Assembly: GCF_032878975.1 (NCBI RefSeq)
Contig: NZ_CP043875.1
Span: 310,001 to 374,000 of the forward strand
DNA: 64,000 nucleotides
Source of the DNA: Methanoplanus sp. FWC-SCC4
GTDB taxonomy: Archaea > Halobacteriota > Methanomicrobia > Methanomicrobiales > Methanomicrobiaceae
Direction: 5' to 3'
This document shows, in pieces, positions 35,311 to 44,433 of the stretch. Position numbers and translations under genes: made by a program. The notes under the pieces were generated by a model. It had not been told where the DNA came from and searched no databases. It worked only from the letters and a program-made list of their open reading frames with translations. Position 1 is the stretch's first letter. The number at the start of each line of letters is the position of its first letter.

Positions 35311-36312
35311 TTAATCGAAAAGGCGCATTATGCCTTCTTTTTCCAGATCAAAAACAGAACTTTCTTTCCGGTTGTATGTAATAGTCAGATTTCTGCTGTC
35401 GTTTATGTATCCAATATCCGAGGCGGTAATTCCGACTTCTTCAAACATCTCAATGACTTTTGAAACATTTTCTTCCTTTGCGGTTACGATAAATCCCATT
35501 CCCGGATATATCCTGACCCACTGTGAAAACGGTATTCCCAGGCTTAAAAGATCAGGCCTTGGGATTTTGCCGAGATCTATTACAGCACCCGCGTTGCTTG
35601 TTTCAAGAAGCATTCCAAGAGTTCCGATAACTCCGGGGTTGCTGATATCCTTTCCTGCTGTTAAAAGATGCATCTCCCCGAGCCTTTGCATGACCCTTAT
35701 CTGCCCGCGGACTTCATCCTGACTTCTTATTGTGGCCGAATCCCAGTTAAGAGCACATGAAGGGTGAATTCTGCCATTGAGATCGATCGCTGCAATAATA
35801 TGGTCATCGGGTCCTGCCGTATGGGAGAATATTGCATCTTCCATTTTTACAATGCCCATTATAGCAACATCAATTGCCGAAAAATCCGAGTCGGGATGCA
35901 GATGGCCGCCGACTATCGGGACACCGAATTTTTTTGAAGCATCTGCCATGCCTCTTAAAACCTCATGGCATATTTTTTCGTTCTGGATTGAGAGTATGTC
36001 AACCATTGCAAGTGGTTTTCCTCCCATTGCAGCGATATCATGAACATTTACGAGTACTGCGCAAAATCCCGCCCAATAGGGATCCGCTTCCATTAACATG
36101 CTCCATATTCCATCTGCCGCCAGAAGTAGTCCGTCGTCATTATTTTTTATTAATGCAGCGTCCTCACCAAAGGATACGACCACATCGTCTGATTCAATTC
36201 TCAGACAGTGGATTATCTCTCCTATTGCGTGCTTTCTTGTAACGCCTGCGTATTCCCTGACTGCTTTCGCAATCGCTTCTGTGGAACATGTTTCCTCCAC
36301 ACTAAACACCAA
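35311..36312 (-). CDS. mmp2: Methanogenesis marker 2, AIR-synthase/ThiL-like protein
   Basis: A 333-residue member of the PurM/ThiL/SelD superfamily in the methanogen-specific marker 2 group. VVVSFGEDAALIKNNDD (about 49-65) and LVNVHDIAAMGGKPLAMVD (about 96-114) are the ATP- and metal-binding motifs, followed by VGGHLHPDSD. The family uses ATP to activate a carbonyl or phosphate; the substrate of marker 2 is unknown. It precedes mtxX with an 11 bp gap. Confidence 0.88.
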   Translation of the reverse strand: MVFSVEETCSTEAIAKAVREYAGVTRKHAIGEIIHCLRIESDDVVVSFGEDAALIKNNDDGLLLAADGIWSMLMEADPYWAGFCAVLVNVHDIAAMGGKPLAMVDILSIQNEKICHEVLRGMADASKKFGVPIVGGHLHPDSDFSAIDVAIMGIVKMEDAIFSHTAGPDDHIIAAIDLNGRIHPSCALNWDSATIRSQDEVRGQIRVMQRLGEMHLLTAGKDISNPGVIGTLGMLLETSNAGAVIDLGKIPRPDLLSLGIPFSQWVRIYPGMGFIVTAKEENVSKVIEMFEEVGITASDIGYINDSRNLTITYNRKESSVFDLEKEGIMRLFD

Positions 36313-36495
36313 CTAATTAAGTTGTTTGTAGTTTTGGATACAATAAATTATATTATCTTGTTTTGATCGACTTTTGATAGGGGTCTTAACTTTTAGTATA
36401 TCTGAATTTTATTTTTTAAGAGGCGGGAGTGATCCCTGTTTTTCATCCCGAGCATTCATTAAATAGCCTTCACGGTGATAATTATTAATACGGTT

Positions 36496-37941
36496 ATGCA
36501 GGACTGGGTGGAAAAATACAGACCGCAATCGGTTTCGGATATTGTCGGCAACAAAGAAGCCGTGCGTCAGATGGTTGAATGGGCTAAGAACTGGCAGAGA
36601 GGGCAGGAGCCCCTTTTACTATATGGAAAGCCGGGTATTGGAAAGACCTCTGCTGCATATGCACTTGCAAGAGATATGGGGTGGGAAATAGTTGAGCTTA
36701 ATGCAAGTGACCAGAGAACAAAGGGAATAATTGAGAGGATTGCAGGCTCAACCGCGACAACAATGAGTCTTACAGGTGCTTCAAGAAAACTTCTGCTTTT
36801 TGATGAAGCAGACAATCTTCACGGCAGTGCTGACCGCGGCGGTGCGCGTGCAATACTGGACATCATAAAAATTTCAATGCAGCCGATTATACTAATAGCA
36901 AACGATCTGTACGGCATTGCAAAGGAGCTCAAGGGTGCCTGTGAACCGGTTCAATTTAAGGCGATACAGGCAAGAAGCATTGCTCCGCGTCTTCGTTACA
37001 TCTGTTCCGCTGAAAAGATATCATGCAGTGATGACTCGATAAGGGATATTTCAGAGAGCTCTTCTGGTGATATGAGGGCTGCTGTAAACATGCTTTTCGC
37101 AGCTTCGGCCGGTAAGGATACGCTCTCTGAAGACATGATTGCAACAGCAGAGAAGGACGAGAGGTCTACTATTTTTGAGCTTGTGGGGGCTGTTCTAAAA
37201 GGGCAGAGTGACCGTCGTTTAATGGAGCTCTCTTCAAATATTTCCGACACTCCTGATACGACCGAGCAGTGGGTGGAAGAAAGCATCTTTCAGATGAAAG
37301 GCATTGAAAGTCAGTATCTGGCTTACAAAAATCTTTCAGTTGCTGACACTTATGTAGGGAATACCTATCGCAGGCAGTATTACACTCTCTGGAAGTATGC
37401 ATCGTCACTTATGCTCATCGGGTGCGCAGATGCTGCCGGCGGATGCGGGGTTTTTGAGAGAATCATGCCTCCTTCAAGATGGAGGAAGATGGCAGGCGGA
37501 AAAAAACAGAAAAATCTTCGTATAAGAGTACTGAACAAACTCTCGGAAGGCTACCATGTGCCTGAAGATACACTTCGCGATGAACTTTTAACCTCCGTCT
37601 CGGTGCTTGTGGATTTAAATCCCATGAAATTTGCCAAAGATTTCGAACTTGACAAAGATGAGCTCAATTTTTTTCTTCATGACAACACGCGGTCTGCTGA
37701 AATAATCAAGGAAATAAAAAAAGAGATCCGCGAGAGAGAAAAAGCAGAGAAAAAGAAGGAAAAATCTCTCTCTTCAAAGAAAACCAAAAAATTAGTCGAG
37801 ACTGTTAAAGAAAAACCGCCCGCTCAGCCTGAAATATCTGAAAAAACAAAAGATGAAAAGAAAGACACGATATCTTCTGATGAAGAAAATGAAAACGGAA
37901 AAAAACAGGCGGAAACCCAGTCCACACTCTTTTCATTTTAA
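36496..37941 (+). CDS. rfcL: Replication factor C large subunit (clamp loader)
   Basis: A 481-residue AAA+ clamp-loader subunit that, with RfcS, loads PCNA. WVEKYRP at the start, Walker A GKPGIGKT (44-51), Walker B LLLFDEADNL and the sensor region are clear. The Lys/Glu-rich C-terminal tail ends in QSTLFSF, a PCNA-interacting (PIP) box at the extreme C-terminus. I chose ATG 36496, giving the usual MxDWxEKYRP start; a GTG 21 bp upstream is less likely. No Shine-Dalgarno is present, but TTAAATA about 35 bp upstream suggests a near-leaderless mRNA. Confidence 0.93.
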   Translation: MQDWVEKYRPQSVSDIVGNKEAVRQMVEWAKNWQRGQEPLLLYGKPGIGKTSAAYALARDMGWEIVELNASDQRTKGIIERIAGSTATTMSLTGASRKLLLFDEADNLHGSADRGGARAILDIIKISMQPIILIANDLYGIAKELKGACEPVQFKAIQARSIAPRLRYICSAEKISCSDDSIRDISESSSGDMRAAVNMLFAASAGKDTLSEDMIATAEKDERSTIFELVGAVLKGQSDRRLMELSSNISDTPDTTEQWVEESIFQMKGIESQYLAYKNLSVADTYVGNTYRRQYYTLWKYASSLMLIGCADAAGGCGVFERIMPPSRWRKMAGGKKQKNLRIRVLNKLSEGYHVPEDTLRDELLTSVSVLVDLNPMKFAKDFELDKDELNFFLHDNTRSAEIIKEIKKEIREREKAEKKKEKSLSSKKTKKLVETVKEKPPAQPEISEKTKDEKKDTISSDEENENGKKQAETQSTLFSF

Positions 37942-37952
37942 TATTTTAAAAT

Positions 37953-38357
37953 TCAGGGTTTGTAGTACCTGTTAAGAATAACACCGCATTCTATTTTTTC
38001 TCCGCCGTTTTGGTAGATTTCATTCCCCAGGTGATAGACAATAAGTTCACTCCCTGCCTCTTTTGCAATATTTACAAGGGACGGGATCATCTCAATGCCG
38101 GGTCTTACTGAGTATATGAGATTGCATCCATTGTAGAGCGAAATATCGGGTTCGAAAACATCATCCTGATGAAAATTTTCGCCGTAATCAGGAAGGTTTG
38201 TTTTAATGTCAACTGCTGATACATCAAAACCATTTTTTTGGAGACTAAAGAATATGTCGGGATTTTTGCCAATTCCCACCTCAATTATTTTCCTGTTTTT
38301 GTAATTGGCGGAGATGTAAGTGTAAATTGCCTCTTCAATACTCTTATAGTAGTCCAT
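37953..38357 (-). CDS. UPF0146 family protein
   Basis: A 134-residue protein of the archaeal UPF0146 family, which looks like a short Rossmann fold: IIEVGIGKNPDIFFSL (24-39), VSAVDIKTN and LIYSVRPGIEM. The fold is that of AdoMet-dependent methyltransferases, but no activity is known. It converges with rfcL (11 bp gap) and diverges from archaemetzincin, with only 18 bp between the start codons. Confidence 0.85.
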   Translation of the reverse strand: MDYYKSIEEAIYTYISANYKNRKIIEVGIGKNPDIFFSLQKNGFDVSAVDIKTNLPDYGENFHQDDVFEPDISLYNGCNLIYSVRPGIEMIPSLVNIAKEAGSELIVYHLGNEIYQNGGEKIECGVILNRYYKP

Positions 38358-38375
38358 AGCCTAATTAATTCTAAA

Positions 38376-38918
38376 ATGAGTATTCTTATTTTTTGGGATA
38401 ATGACGTACCTGAAGGGTTGCAGCAGCCTGTTGCACGAGTCATCTCGGACGTTTTGGATATGTCTGTTCAGGTGCAGGAAAATCCTATAATGCTAAGGGG
38501 CTATGATCGTTTGCGAAATCAAAACGATGCCAGCAAAATTCTTGGTGACATGCAGGATTTTTATACCCGGAAAATGGGTTGCAGGGATTCTATTCTGATT
38601 GTAACCGGAAAAGATCTTTACATAAGAGGACGGGATTTTGTATTCGGACTTGCAAGGCCGGGTGTGAATGTATCAATCGTATCATCTGCAAGGCTTCAAA
38701 ACAGCTGGTACGGACGGCCTGACAGGGATGAGGATCTAATTGACAGACTTGTTAAAGAGGGTTCGCATGAATTATGCCACTGTATGGGGCTTGATCACTG
38801 TAATAATCCCGAATGTATCATGTTTTATCCCCAGACACTTGACGAGCTTGACAGGAAAAGGAAAACACTGTGCCCGAAATGCCGTGAAAATCAGAATATT
38901 TACAAATTTACAGATTGA
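38376..38918 (+). CDS. amzA: Archaemetzincin zinc metalloprotease
   Basis: A 180-residue member of the M54 family. The zinc motif HELCHCMGLDHC (about residues 131-142) has the HExxHxxGxxHC form, and a downstream CPKC near the C-terminus with C149 of PECIM forms the second zinc site. ATG 38376 gives the normal MSILIFW start; an upstream in-frame ATG at 38238 would run through the divergent UPF0146 gene and is rejected. Substrates are unknown. Confidence 0.9.
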   Translation: MSILIFWDNDVPEGLQQPVARVISDVLDMSVQVQENPIMLRGYDRLRNQNDASKILGDMQDFYTRKMGCRDSILIVTGKDLYIRGRDFVFGLARPGVNVSIVSSARLQNSWYGRPDRDEDLIDRLVKEGSHELCHCMGLDHCNNPECIMFYPQTLDELDRKRKTLCPKCRENQNIYKFTD

Positions 38919-39110
38919 ACGGATTTCTGTTTCAGAGATTAATCAAATCAGTATTCTTGCATAACATCCGATATGCCTGCCGGAATTTTAGGGATTTACA
39001 GGAAACTTCGGTATTATTTAAGTGGCGGAATGCGGAGTGATTTACATATCAAATCAATTTATAAATAGAAAAGTTCAAAAATTGGTAACGGATTTTACTG
39101 TTGGTTGAGG

Positions 39111-40175
39111 ATGAATTCACGCTTTCTGGATATACTGTCTCTTGTTGCTGCTGTTATTGTGGTTGTCATAATCGCTGTTTTAATGAACAATCCACCTGCA
39201 GGAGATGAATTGAAGGTCAATACATCGGTTGACGTGACGGATTCCCCTGCGGTAATAGTTTCTGAAAATATCTCTCTTCAAAAGGATTTTCTGACAAAAG
39301 AAGATCAAAAATGGATTATTGCGAGCCGTATCTCAAAGGCCATGGATTACTATGAGCCTGATGTCAGGGATTTTGCCGCAAGGCTGATCCCAAAAGAACA
39401 CGGTGGAGAATATTCAATACGGCAGGTCTCTGACATATGGGATGGGGTAAAAGAAGACTGGACCTATAAAGCGGACAAGGGCAGCATTATGGATGTTTCA
39501 CCTGCAAGCCGGACTGTACATCTTGGTCTTGGTGGTGATTCAAATGATTTTGCGGTATTTATGGCATCAATGATCAAGGCTGTGGGTGGTCAGGCAAGAA
39601 TAAAAACAGTGCCCCGTGATGACGGAAGTTGTCATGTATATGCCGAAATATCTCTTGGAAGCAGTGCAGACCTGGATAAAAAAATAATAAATTCTTCAGC
39701 ACTCTCAGAACTAAAGTCCTCATATTCCTTTGCCTTCGCGAATGATCCTATGGGACTTAATGTTTTTAAATACAAATCCGGTGAGATCTGTACCGGGGAG
39801 AGCTGCTGGCAGTATGTTGAGCCCTTTTCCATGATTCTCAATGATCCTGTGAAATACAGTGATATCTGCTATGAAAATCCTAAATTAATAGAATATCTTC
39901 TTTTGGCCCCGTATACCAACGAGATTGAATTTCAGGCGATGTATCTTAAACTGCGTTATGGCAGTTACCGAAAGGATAGTACCCGTGCATCCGTTTTGAG
40001 GGATATAGAATACAATTACGATTACGAAGATAACGGTGATAAGACGTACTGGCTGCCGCTCGACTGGTTTGGAAGTTATCCGGGTGATGGCTCCAATAAT
40101 GCTGGTGGTGCTTTTAGTGTGTATTACTCAGACGGCTCATGGAATGATCAGAGATTTGCTGGAATCGGGTTATGA
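39111..40175 (+). CDS. Membrane-anchored transglutaminase-like protein lacking the catalytic Cys
   Basis: A 354-residue protein with an N-terminal membrane helix (about 8-27) and an external domain. The region VHLGLGGDSNDFAVFMASMI aligns with the transglutaminase-like motif GDCxDxA but has Ser instead of Cys. The downstream His (CHVYAEI) and Asp (WLPLDWF) of the triad are kept. It is therefore probably a non-protease binding module or an unusual serine variant. A paralogue follows at 40235 with the same change. ATG 39111 is chosen over a TTG 6 bp upstream. Confidence 0.7.
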   Translation: MNSRFLDILSLVAAVIVVVIIAVLMNNPPAGDELKVNTSVDVTDSPAVIVSENISLQKDFLTKEDQKWIIASRISKAMDYYEPDVRDFAARLIPKEHGGEYSIRQVSDIWDGVKEDWTYKADKGSIMDVSPASRTVHLGLGGDSNDFAVFMASMIKAVGGQARIKTVPRDDGSCHVYAEISLGSSADLDKKIINSSALSELKSSYSFAFANDPMGLNVFKYKSGEICTGESCWQYVEPFSMILNDPVKYSDICYENPKLIEYLLLAPYTNEIEFQAMYLKLRYGSYRKDSTRASVLRDIEYNYDYEDNGDKTYWLPLDWFGSYPGDGSNNAGGAFSVYYSDGSWNDQRFAGIGL

Positions 40176-40234
40176 AAGCCCTCTGATTCATGTAACAACA
40201 TATATATTTTAAAAAAATCAGAGTTTTGAACAGA

Positions 40235-41050
40235 ATGAATAAGGGTTTTGAAAAAATAAGGTATCCTCTGATTTTGCTGTTTATTGCAGCCGGATTGTAT
40301 GTAATATTCATGCCCTTATCTGCAGGTGCACAAACCGCCGGATATCAGGATCCGGTCTTTCCTGGAACTATTGCAAATGAAGCCCGGATGGCTGATGTCA
40401 TCTCAGATGCTCTTGATTATCAGAATCCTTCGATAAAAAATCATGCTCAGTTAATTACTATTTCTAAAAATTACAGTATCAAAGCCGCATGTGATCTGTG
40501 GGATTATGTAAATTCTGACTGGACTTATCTAAATGATCCACAGGGCCCCGAATATGTATCCTCGGCAACGCAGTCTGTAAAATCCGGGATGAGAGGGGAA
40601 AGTGATGATTATTCTGTTTACCTCTCATCACTTATTCTCTCTCTGGGCGGGGAGATCAGGATTGTTTCTGTTCAGGGAGACAGGGATTCATCTGTTCATT
40701 TATATCCTGAACTTTTTGCAGGAAATGATGAGACTGAATTAAAAGAAGCCTGCAAATATGTCTATTCGAGGTATGGCTGTGAAAAAGTCTATTACAGCGT
40801 TGAAAACACTGAAGGCAGGAAGAAGTACTGGATGAATCTTGACTGGAGTATTCCAAAAAAAGGTGACTTTAATTATTACATATATGGAAACTCTGAATAT
40901 CTGATTAACAGATATCATCCCGGAGAGCAGTATTTTGGTGGGGAACAGACAACAGTATATTTCCCTGACGGTACCTGGAAGACAGAATCACGTATCACTG
41001 GCTATTTCTCAAGAACAATGTACGGAGTAGATAAATTCAATGTTCTCTAA
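40235..41050 (+). CDS. Second transglutaminase-like protein lacking the catalytic Cys
   Basis: A 271-residue exported protein with a hydrophobic N-terminus (about 7-27). Residues around 110-135 (MRGESDDYSVYLSSLI) match the transglutaminase core with Ser in place of Cys; HLYPEL and YWMNLDWS supply the His and Asp positions. It is similar throughout to the preceding gene product (LWDYVNSDWTY against IWDGVKEDWTY), indicating tandem duplication. It overlaps the downstream lipoprotein gene by 11 bp. Confidence 0.7.
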   Translation: MNKGFEKIRYPLILLFIAAGLYVIFMPLSAGAQTAGYQDPVFPGTIANEARMADVISDALDYQNPSIKNHAQLITISKNYSIKAACDLWDYVNSDWTYLNDPQGPEYVSSATQSVKSGMRGESDDYSVYLSSLILSLGGEIRIVSVQGDRDSSVHLYPELFAGNDETELKEACKYVYSRYGCEKVYYSVENTEGRKKYWMNLDWSIPKKGDFNYYIYGNSEYLINRYHPGEQYFGGEQTTVYFPDGTWKTESRITGYFSRTMYGVDKFNVL

Positions 41051-41636
41051 TTCCGGTATATCTAAACTGACCCTGGTTCTTGTCATAATTTCATTTATTC
41101 TTGTATCGGGGTGCACTTCGGAGGGAGATGCATGTATTAGTGTTCTCTCGGATATCAACTCCCTTGAAAATACAGCCAACGGCCGTTTGAAGGTTATGGA
41201 CTTTGAAGAGCCCGATGAATTGTTAAGGGCCCAGTCTGAAGCATCCCTGACACAATATTCTGAAGCTCTCTATTTGATGACCGATTCCGGAGCATCATCG
41301 TGTATGCCTGATATAAATTACAAAAACAGAATCAGATCAATTCAGTTAAAAACCGGTCTTCTTGAATTGTACATGAGTCTTGACGATGCAGATAAGACAA
41401 TAAAAACTCTCTCTGTTTTAGACTACCCCGAATACAGGGCTGCTCTTAAGGATTCAATAACCCTTCTTAATTCACTTCGTGATGAATCACTATATCTTTT
41501 GGTAATGGCGGGAGAAATTGACCCTGAATTACTCTCCCCGGAGAATGCTGCCATGATCCCTCTTGTAAAAAGTGACATTGAACTGCTGAAAAAGCAAATT
41601 GATGCAAAAATCTCAATCCTGCAGAAGTATCAGTAG
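41040..41636 (+). CDS. Small lipoprotein of unknown function
   Basis: A 198-residue protein with a signal peptide and lipobox VSGC (Cys at about residue 25); the mature part is helical and has no recognised family. Its ATG lies 11 bp inside the end of the transglutaminase-like gene, so they are co-translated and likely work together at the cell surface. Confidence 0.7.
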   Translation: MFSNSGISKLTLVLVIISFILVSGCTSEGDACISVLSDINSLENTANGRLKVMDFEEPDELLRAQSEASLTQYSEALYLMTDSGASSCMPDINYKNRIRSIQLKTGLLELYMSLDDADKTIKTLSVLDYPEYRAALKDSITLLNSLRDESLYLLVMAGEIDPELLSPENAAMIPLVKSDIELLKKQIDAKISILQKYQ

Positions 41637-41796
41637 TTAATAATATTTTTTGCTCTCTTTTGCCGTTCCCTGTATTAATATTGTGGAAATATCCCCCAAA
41701 ATTAGGTTTTTTGTCAGATAAAACCTGTGTGGTTGGCGAAAGGTTAAGAATCAGGGGGTCAAATAGGGTACTATTCATAAAATCCGGACGATTAAG

Positions 41797-42336
41797 ATGG
41801 GATACTATTCTTCACTAATCAACAGAAAATTCAAGGATGTAGTGGGAAGCCGCTACGAAGATGTACTCAAAGAGTACAGGGAATTCCTCCTCACAGAGGA
41901 GGATGTGGTAAAGGAAGTAAAGACCGTTCTGATGCCTCTGGATATATTTGTCAGCGGAATTTCAGAAGACCTGTATAAACTTTTCAGACTCTACGATGCC
42001 GAGGTTACGCTTGTCTACATAACCGACAAAGACGTCGTTTCTATTGTCAGTGAGATTCTCGGAGAGGATGCAGGTGGAGAATACATCCGGAAAAAAGAGG
42101 ATTACGGACACAGACTGCTTGAAAAAGTCAGCAGTGAACTTGAGATGAATGAGGTCCGTTCTAAGACCAAATTATTTTCCGGGCATAAATGGGATGATAT
42201 AGAAAATCTCTCGGAAAAGTATGACATGGTGGCTATTTCCAAGTCATATGGCGGAGGCAGAGGGGACGATAATGAAATAAGCCCTGTTGCGCAGAGACTT
42301 GTGCAGCAGATGAGTACTCTGACGGTTTTGTATTAA
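41797..42336 (+). CDS. UspA-like protein with N-terminal extension
   Basis: A 179-residue protein whose central and C-terminal part resembles a universal-stress-protein fold (VLMPLDIFVSG, DAEVTLVYITDKDV, YDMVAISKSYGGGRG, final MSTLTVLY). An N-terminal ~45-residue helical segment precedes it. The ATP-binding glycine motif is altered to YGGGRG, so nucleotide binding is uncertain. It is the first gene of a set with a permease and a second Usp protein. Confidence 0.65.
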   Translation: MGYYSSLINRKFKDVVGSRYEDVLKEYREFLLTEEDVVKEVKTVLMPLDIFVSGISEDLYKLFRLYDAEVTLVYITDKDVVSIVSEILGEDAGGEYIRKKEDYGHRLLEKVSSELEMNEVRSKTKLFSGHKWDDIENLSEKYDMVAISKSYGGGRGDDNEISPVAQRLVQQMSTLTVLY

Positions 42337-42361
42337 TGGATAAAGCAAAGGTAAGATTTCA

Positions 42362-43690
42362 ATGATACCAATAGAAACTCTTGTAGCCATAGTCATTTTT
42401 CTTTTGACTTATGCGCTGATTATTGATGAGAGGATTCATCGTGCAGTAGCTGCAATGGCGGGTGCAGCCCTCCTTGTGTTTGTAGGAATCGTCCCGTGGG
42501 ATAGTATTTTAGAGCACATTGACTTTGGTACTATATTCCTGCTGATGGGAATGATGATTATTGTCAATGTCGCCGGCAACAGTGGCCTTTTTGAGTACCT
42601 TGCGATAAGAACGGCAAAAGCCGCACACGGCAGTCCTTTCATGGTTTTGATTTTGTTCTCAATTGTAACGGCAGTTACAAGTGCGTTCCTTGACAATGTC
42701 ACGACCGTTCTTCTCCTGACACCAATGTTGCTCTACATAGCCAAGGTGATGGACTTAAATCCTGTTCCATTCCTGCTGGCAGAGATTATGGCTTCAAATG
42801 TCGGTGGAATGGCAACCCTGATTGGTGATCCGCCAAACATCATGATTGCATCATCGGCAAAACTTACTTTCAACGAATTCCTGTTCACCATGGGGCCGAT
42901 TGCACTCGTTGATCTGGTTCTTGTTCTGATCATATTCGTGTTTATGTACAGGAAGCAGATGCATGTTGATGAGAATGAAAGGGCGGCCATAAAGAAGACA
43001 ATTGATTCCCTTGACGAGCGTGCGGCAATTCAGGATATAAGGCTGTTTAAGAAATCAATAATAACACTTCTGATAGTGATATGTCTCTTCTTCGTTCACA
43101 GCAACATCGGAGAATATCTGCACTACATCATTCCGTTTGTTGATCCGTCAATGACGCTTGAACCGGCGGAAGTGGCACTTATCGGTGCTGCATTGATATT
43201 GTTCTGGTCAAGAACTGCTCCGGAGATGATCTTTGAAAAGATTGAGTGGCCTGCTCTTTTCTTCTTCGGAGGTCTTTTCGTACTGGTGGGTGGTCTTGTA
43301 AACACAGGTGTTATAGCAGATATTGCACAGTTTGTCATTGCGAATGTCAACACCACCGGCGAGGCGATGTTTGTGATAGCATGGTTTTCGGCCATTGCTT
43401 CTGCAATTGTTGATAATATCCCGCTGACTGCGGCATTAATTCCGCTTATTCACGATATAGGAGCAACCTCAACAACTATTGACATCTATCCTCTCTGGTG
43501 GGCCCTTTCTCTTGGTGCCTGTCTTGGAGGAAACGGGACTGCCATAGCGGCATCTGCAAATGTTGTGGTGCTTGGAATAGGGGATAGAGAAGGTATAAAA
43601 ATCACATTTGTTGATTTCTTAAAGGTCGGCCTTCTTATTCTGTTTGTGACTGTGGCAGTAGGTCTTGGAATACTGTATCTGATATTTTAG
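42362..43690 (+). CDS. ArsB/NhaD/SLC13-type ion transporter
   Basis: A 442-residue membrane protein with about 11 helices in the ion transporter superfamily that includes ArsB, NhaD and citrate carriers. The conserved half-repeats are SAFLDNVTTVLLLTPM with SNVGGMATLIGDPPNIM, and SAIVDNIPLTAALIPL with GACLGGNGTAIAASANVV. The two DN-containing loops are typical for the substrate site. Ion selectivity (Na+/H+, arsenite or anion) cannot be read. It lies between two Usp-like genes (25 and 15 bp gaps), suggesting regulation by these proteins. Confidence 0.85.
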   Translation: MIPIETLVAIVIFLLTYALIIDERIHRAVAAMAGAALLVFVGIVPWDSILEHIDFGTIFLLMGMMIIVNVAGNSGLFEYLAIRTAKAAHGSPFMVLILFSIVTAVTSAFLDNVTTVLLLTPMLLYIAKVMDLNPVPFLLAEIMASNVGGMATLIGDPPNIMIASSAKLTFNEFLFTMGPIALVDLVLVLIIFVFMYRKQMHVDENERAAIKKTIDSLDERAAIQDIRLFKKSIITLLIVICLFFVHSNIGEYLHYIIPFVDPSMTLEPAEVALIGAALILFWSRTAPEMIFEKIEWPALFFFGGLFVLVGGLVNTGVIADIAQFVIANVNTTGEAMFVIAWFSAIASAIVDNIPLTAALIPLIHDIGATSTTIDIYPLWWALSLGACLGGNGTAIAASANVVVLGIGDREGIKITFVDFLKVGLLILFVTVAVGLGILYLIF

Positions 43691-43705
43691 GGGAGGTGTG
43701 ATAAA

Positions 43706-44158
43706 ATGAAGATGATGGTCCTTTTGGACGGTTCAAAGTGGAGTCAGAAAGCGGCTATGCATGCACTTATGCTTGCAAAGAAGAACGATGAGGCAGAAGT
43801 TGTGCTTTTTGCGGTTCTTGACAGCTCCGAGATTAAGGCTGCCGCTTTTTATCTCTGCATGCAAAGTGACATGTGTGATATGATAGGTGAACATGAAGCC
43901 AAAATTCTGCGTGATTTAAGGAAGAACATCAATGATGACATTGCAGATCTTATGCTTCAGCTTAACAAGGCAGGGGTGAAGTGTTCATCAAAGGTTGTCA
44001 CCGGCAAAAGAGTGGAAGAGATTGTAAAGGAGTTTAATTCCGATGGCTACAACCTTGTCGTTATGGGAGCATTTGGCAAGAAATCAAATATTAAGGTCGG
44101 AACACTTTACGGTGATATTGCAAAGGAAATCGATGCTCCGATTTTAATTGTGAATTAA
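43706..44158 (+). CDS. Universal stress protein (UspA family)
   Basis: A 150-residue Usp domain: MMVLLDGSKWSQKAAMHAL at the start and VVMGAFGKKSNIKVGTLYGDIAKEIDAPILIVN at the end in two parts (VVMGAFGKK and GDIAKEI). The GxxGx9G region partly fits the ATP-binding type. GGGGAGGTGTGA before the ATG is a strong ribosome-binding site. It is the last gene of the Usp-permease-Usp group. Confidence 0.85.
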   Translation: MKMMVLLDGSKWSQKAAMHALMLAKKNDEAEVVLFAVLDSSEIKAAAFYLCMQSDMCDMIGEHEAKILRDLRKNINDDIADLMLQLNKAGVKCSSKVVTGKRVEEIVKEFNSDGYNLVVMGAFGKKSNIKVGTLYGDIAKEIDAPILIVN

Positions 44159-44433
44159 ATCTCAATCTTTTTTTTTCTGTCTGTATTAATTTAAATTTTA
44201 AAAAAGAGACATAATGGTCCTGTAATTTTTTTCTATCGGCTGCTGATCTGTATATTAGTTTATATTATATACATGAGTGCACAAAAATATACATTGATGA
44301 TTAGTAATATTAGTTCATACACCAGATTATTTTTAAATCTTACATTCCCAAACACGGAATTTTCTGGTTTAGGATCAGCGGATTTCCCTGTCCGGCCTTT
44401 TGCCTCTCTTTTTAGAGGAGGTGATTTTGAGCG

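Noticed and set aside
38238-38375. Upstream extension of archaemetzincin
   Set aside because: It would overlap the divergent UPF0146 coding region, and the ATG at 38376 gives the family-typical start.
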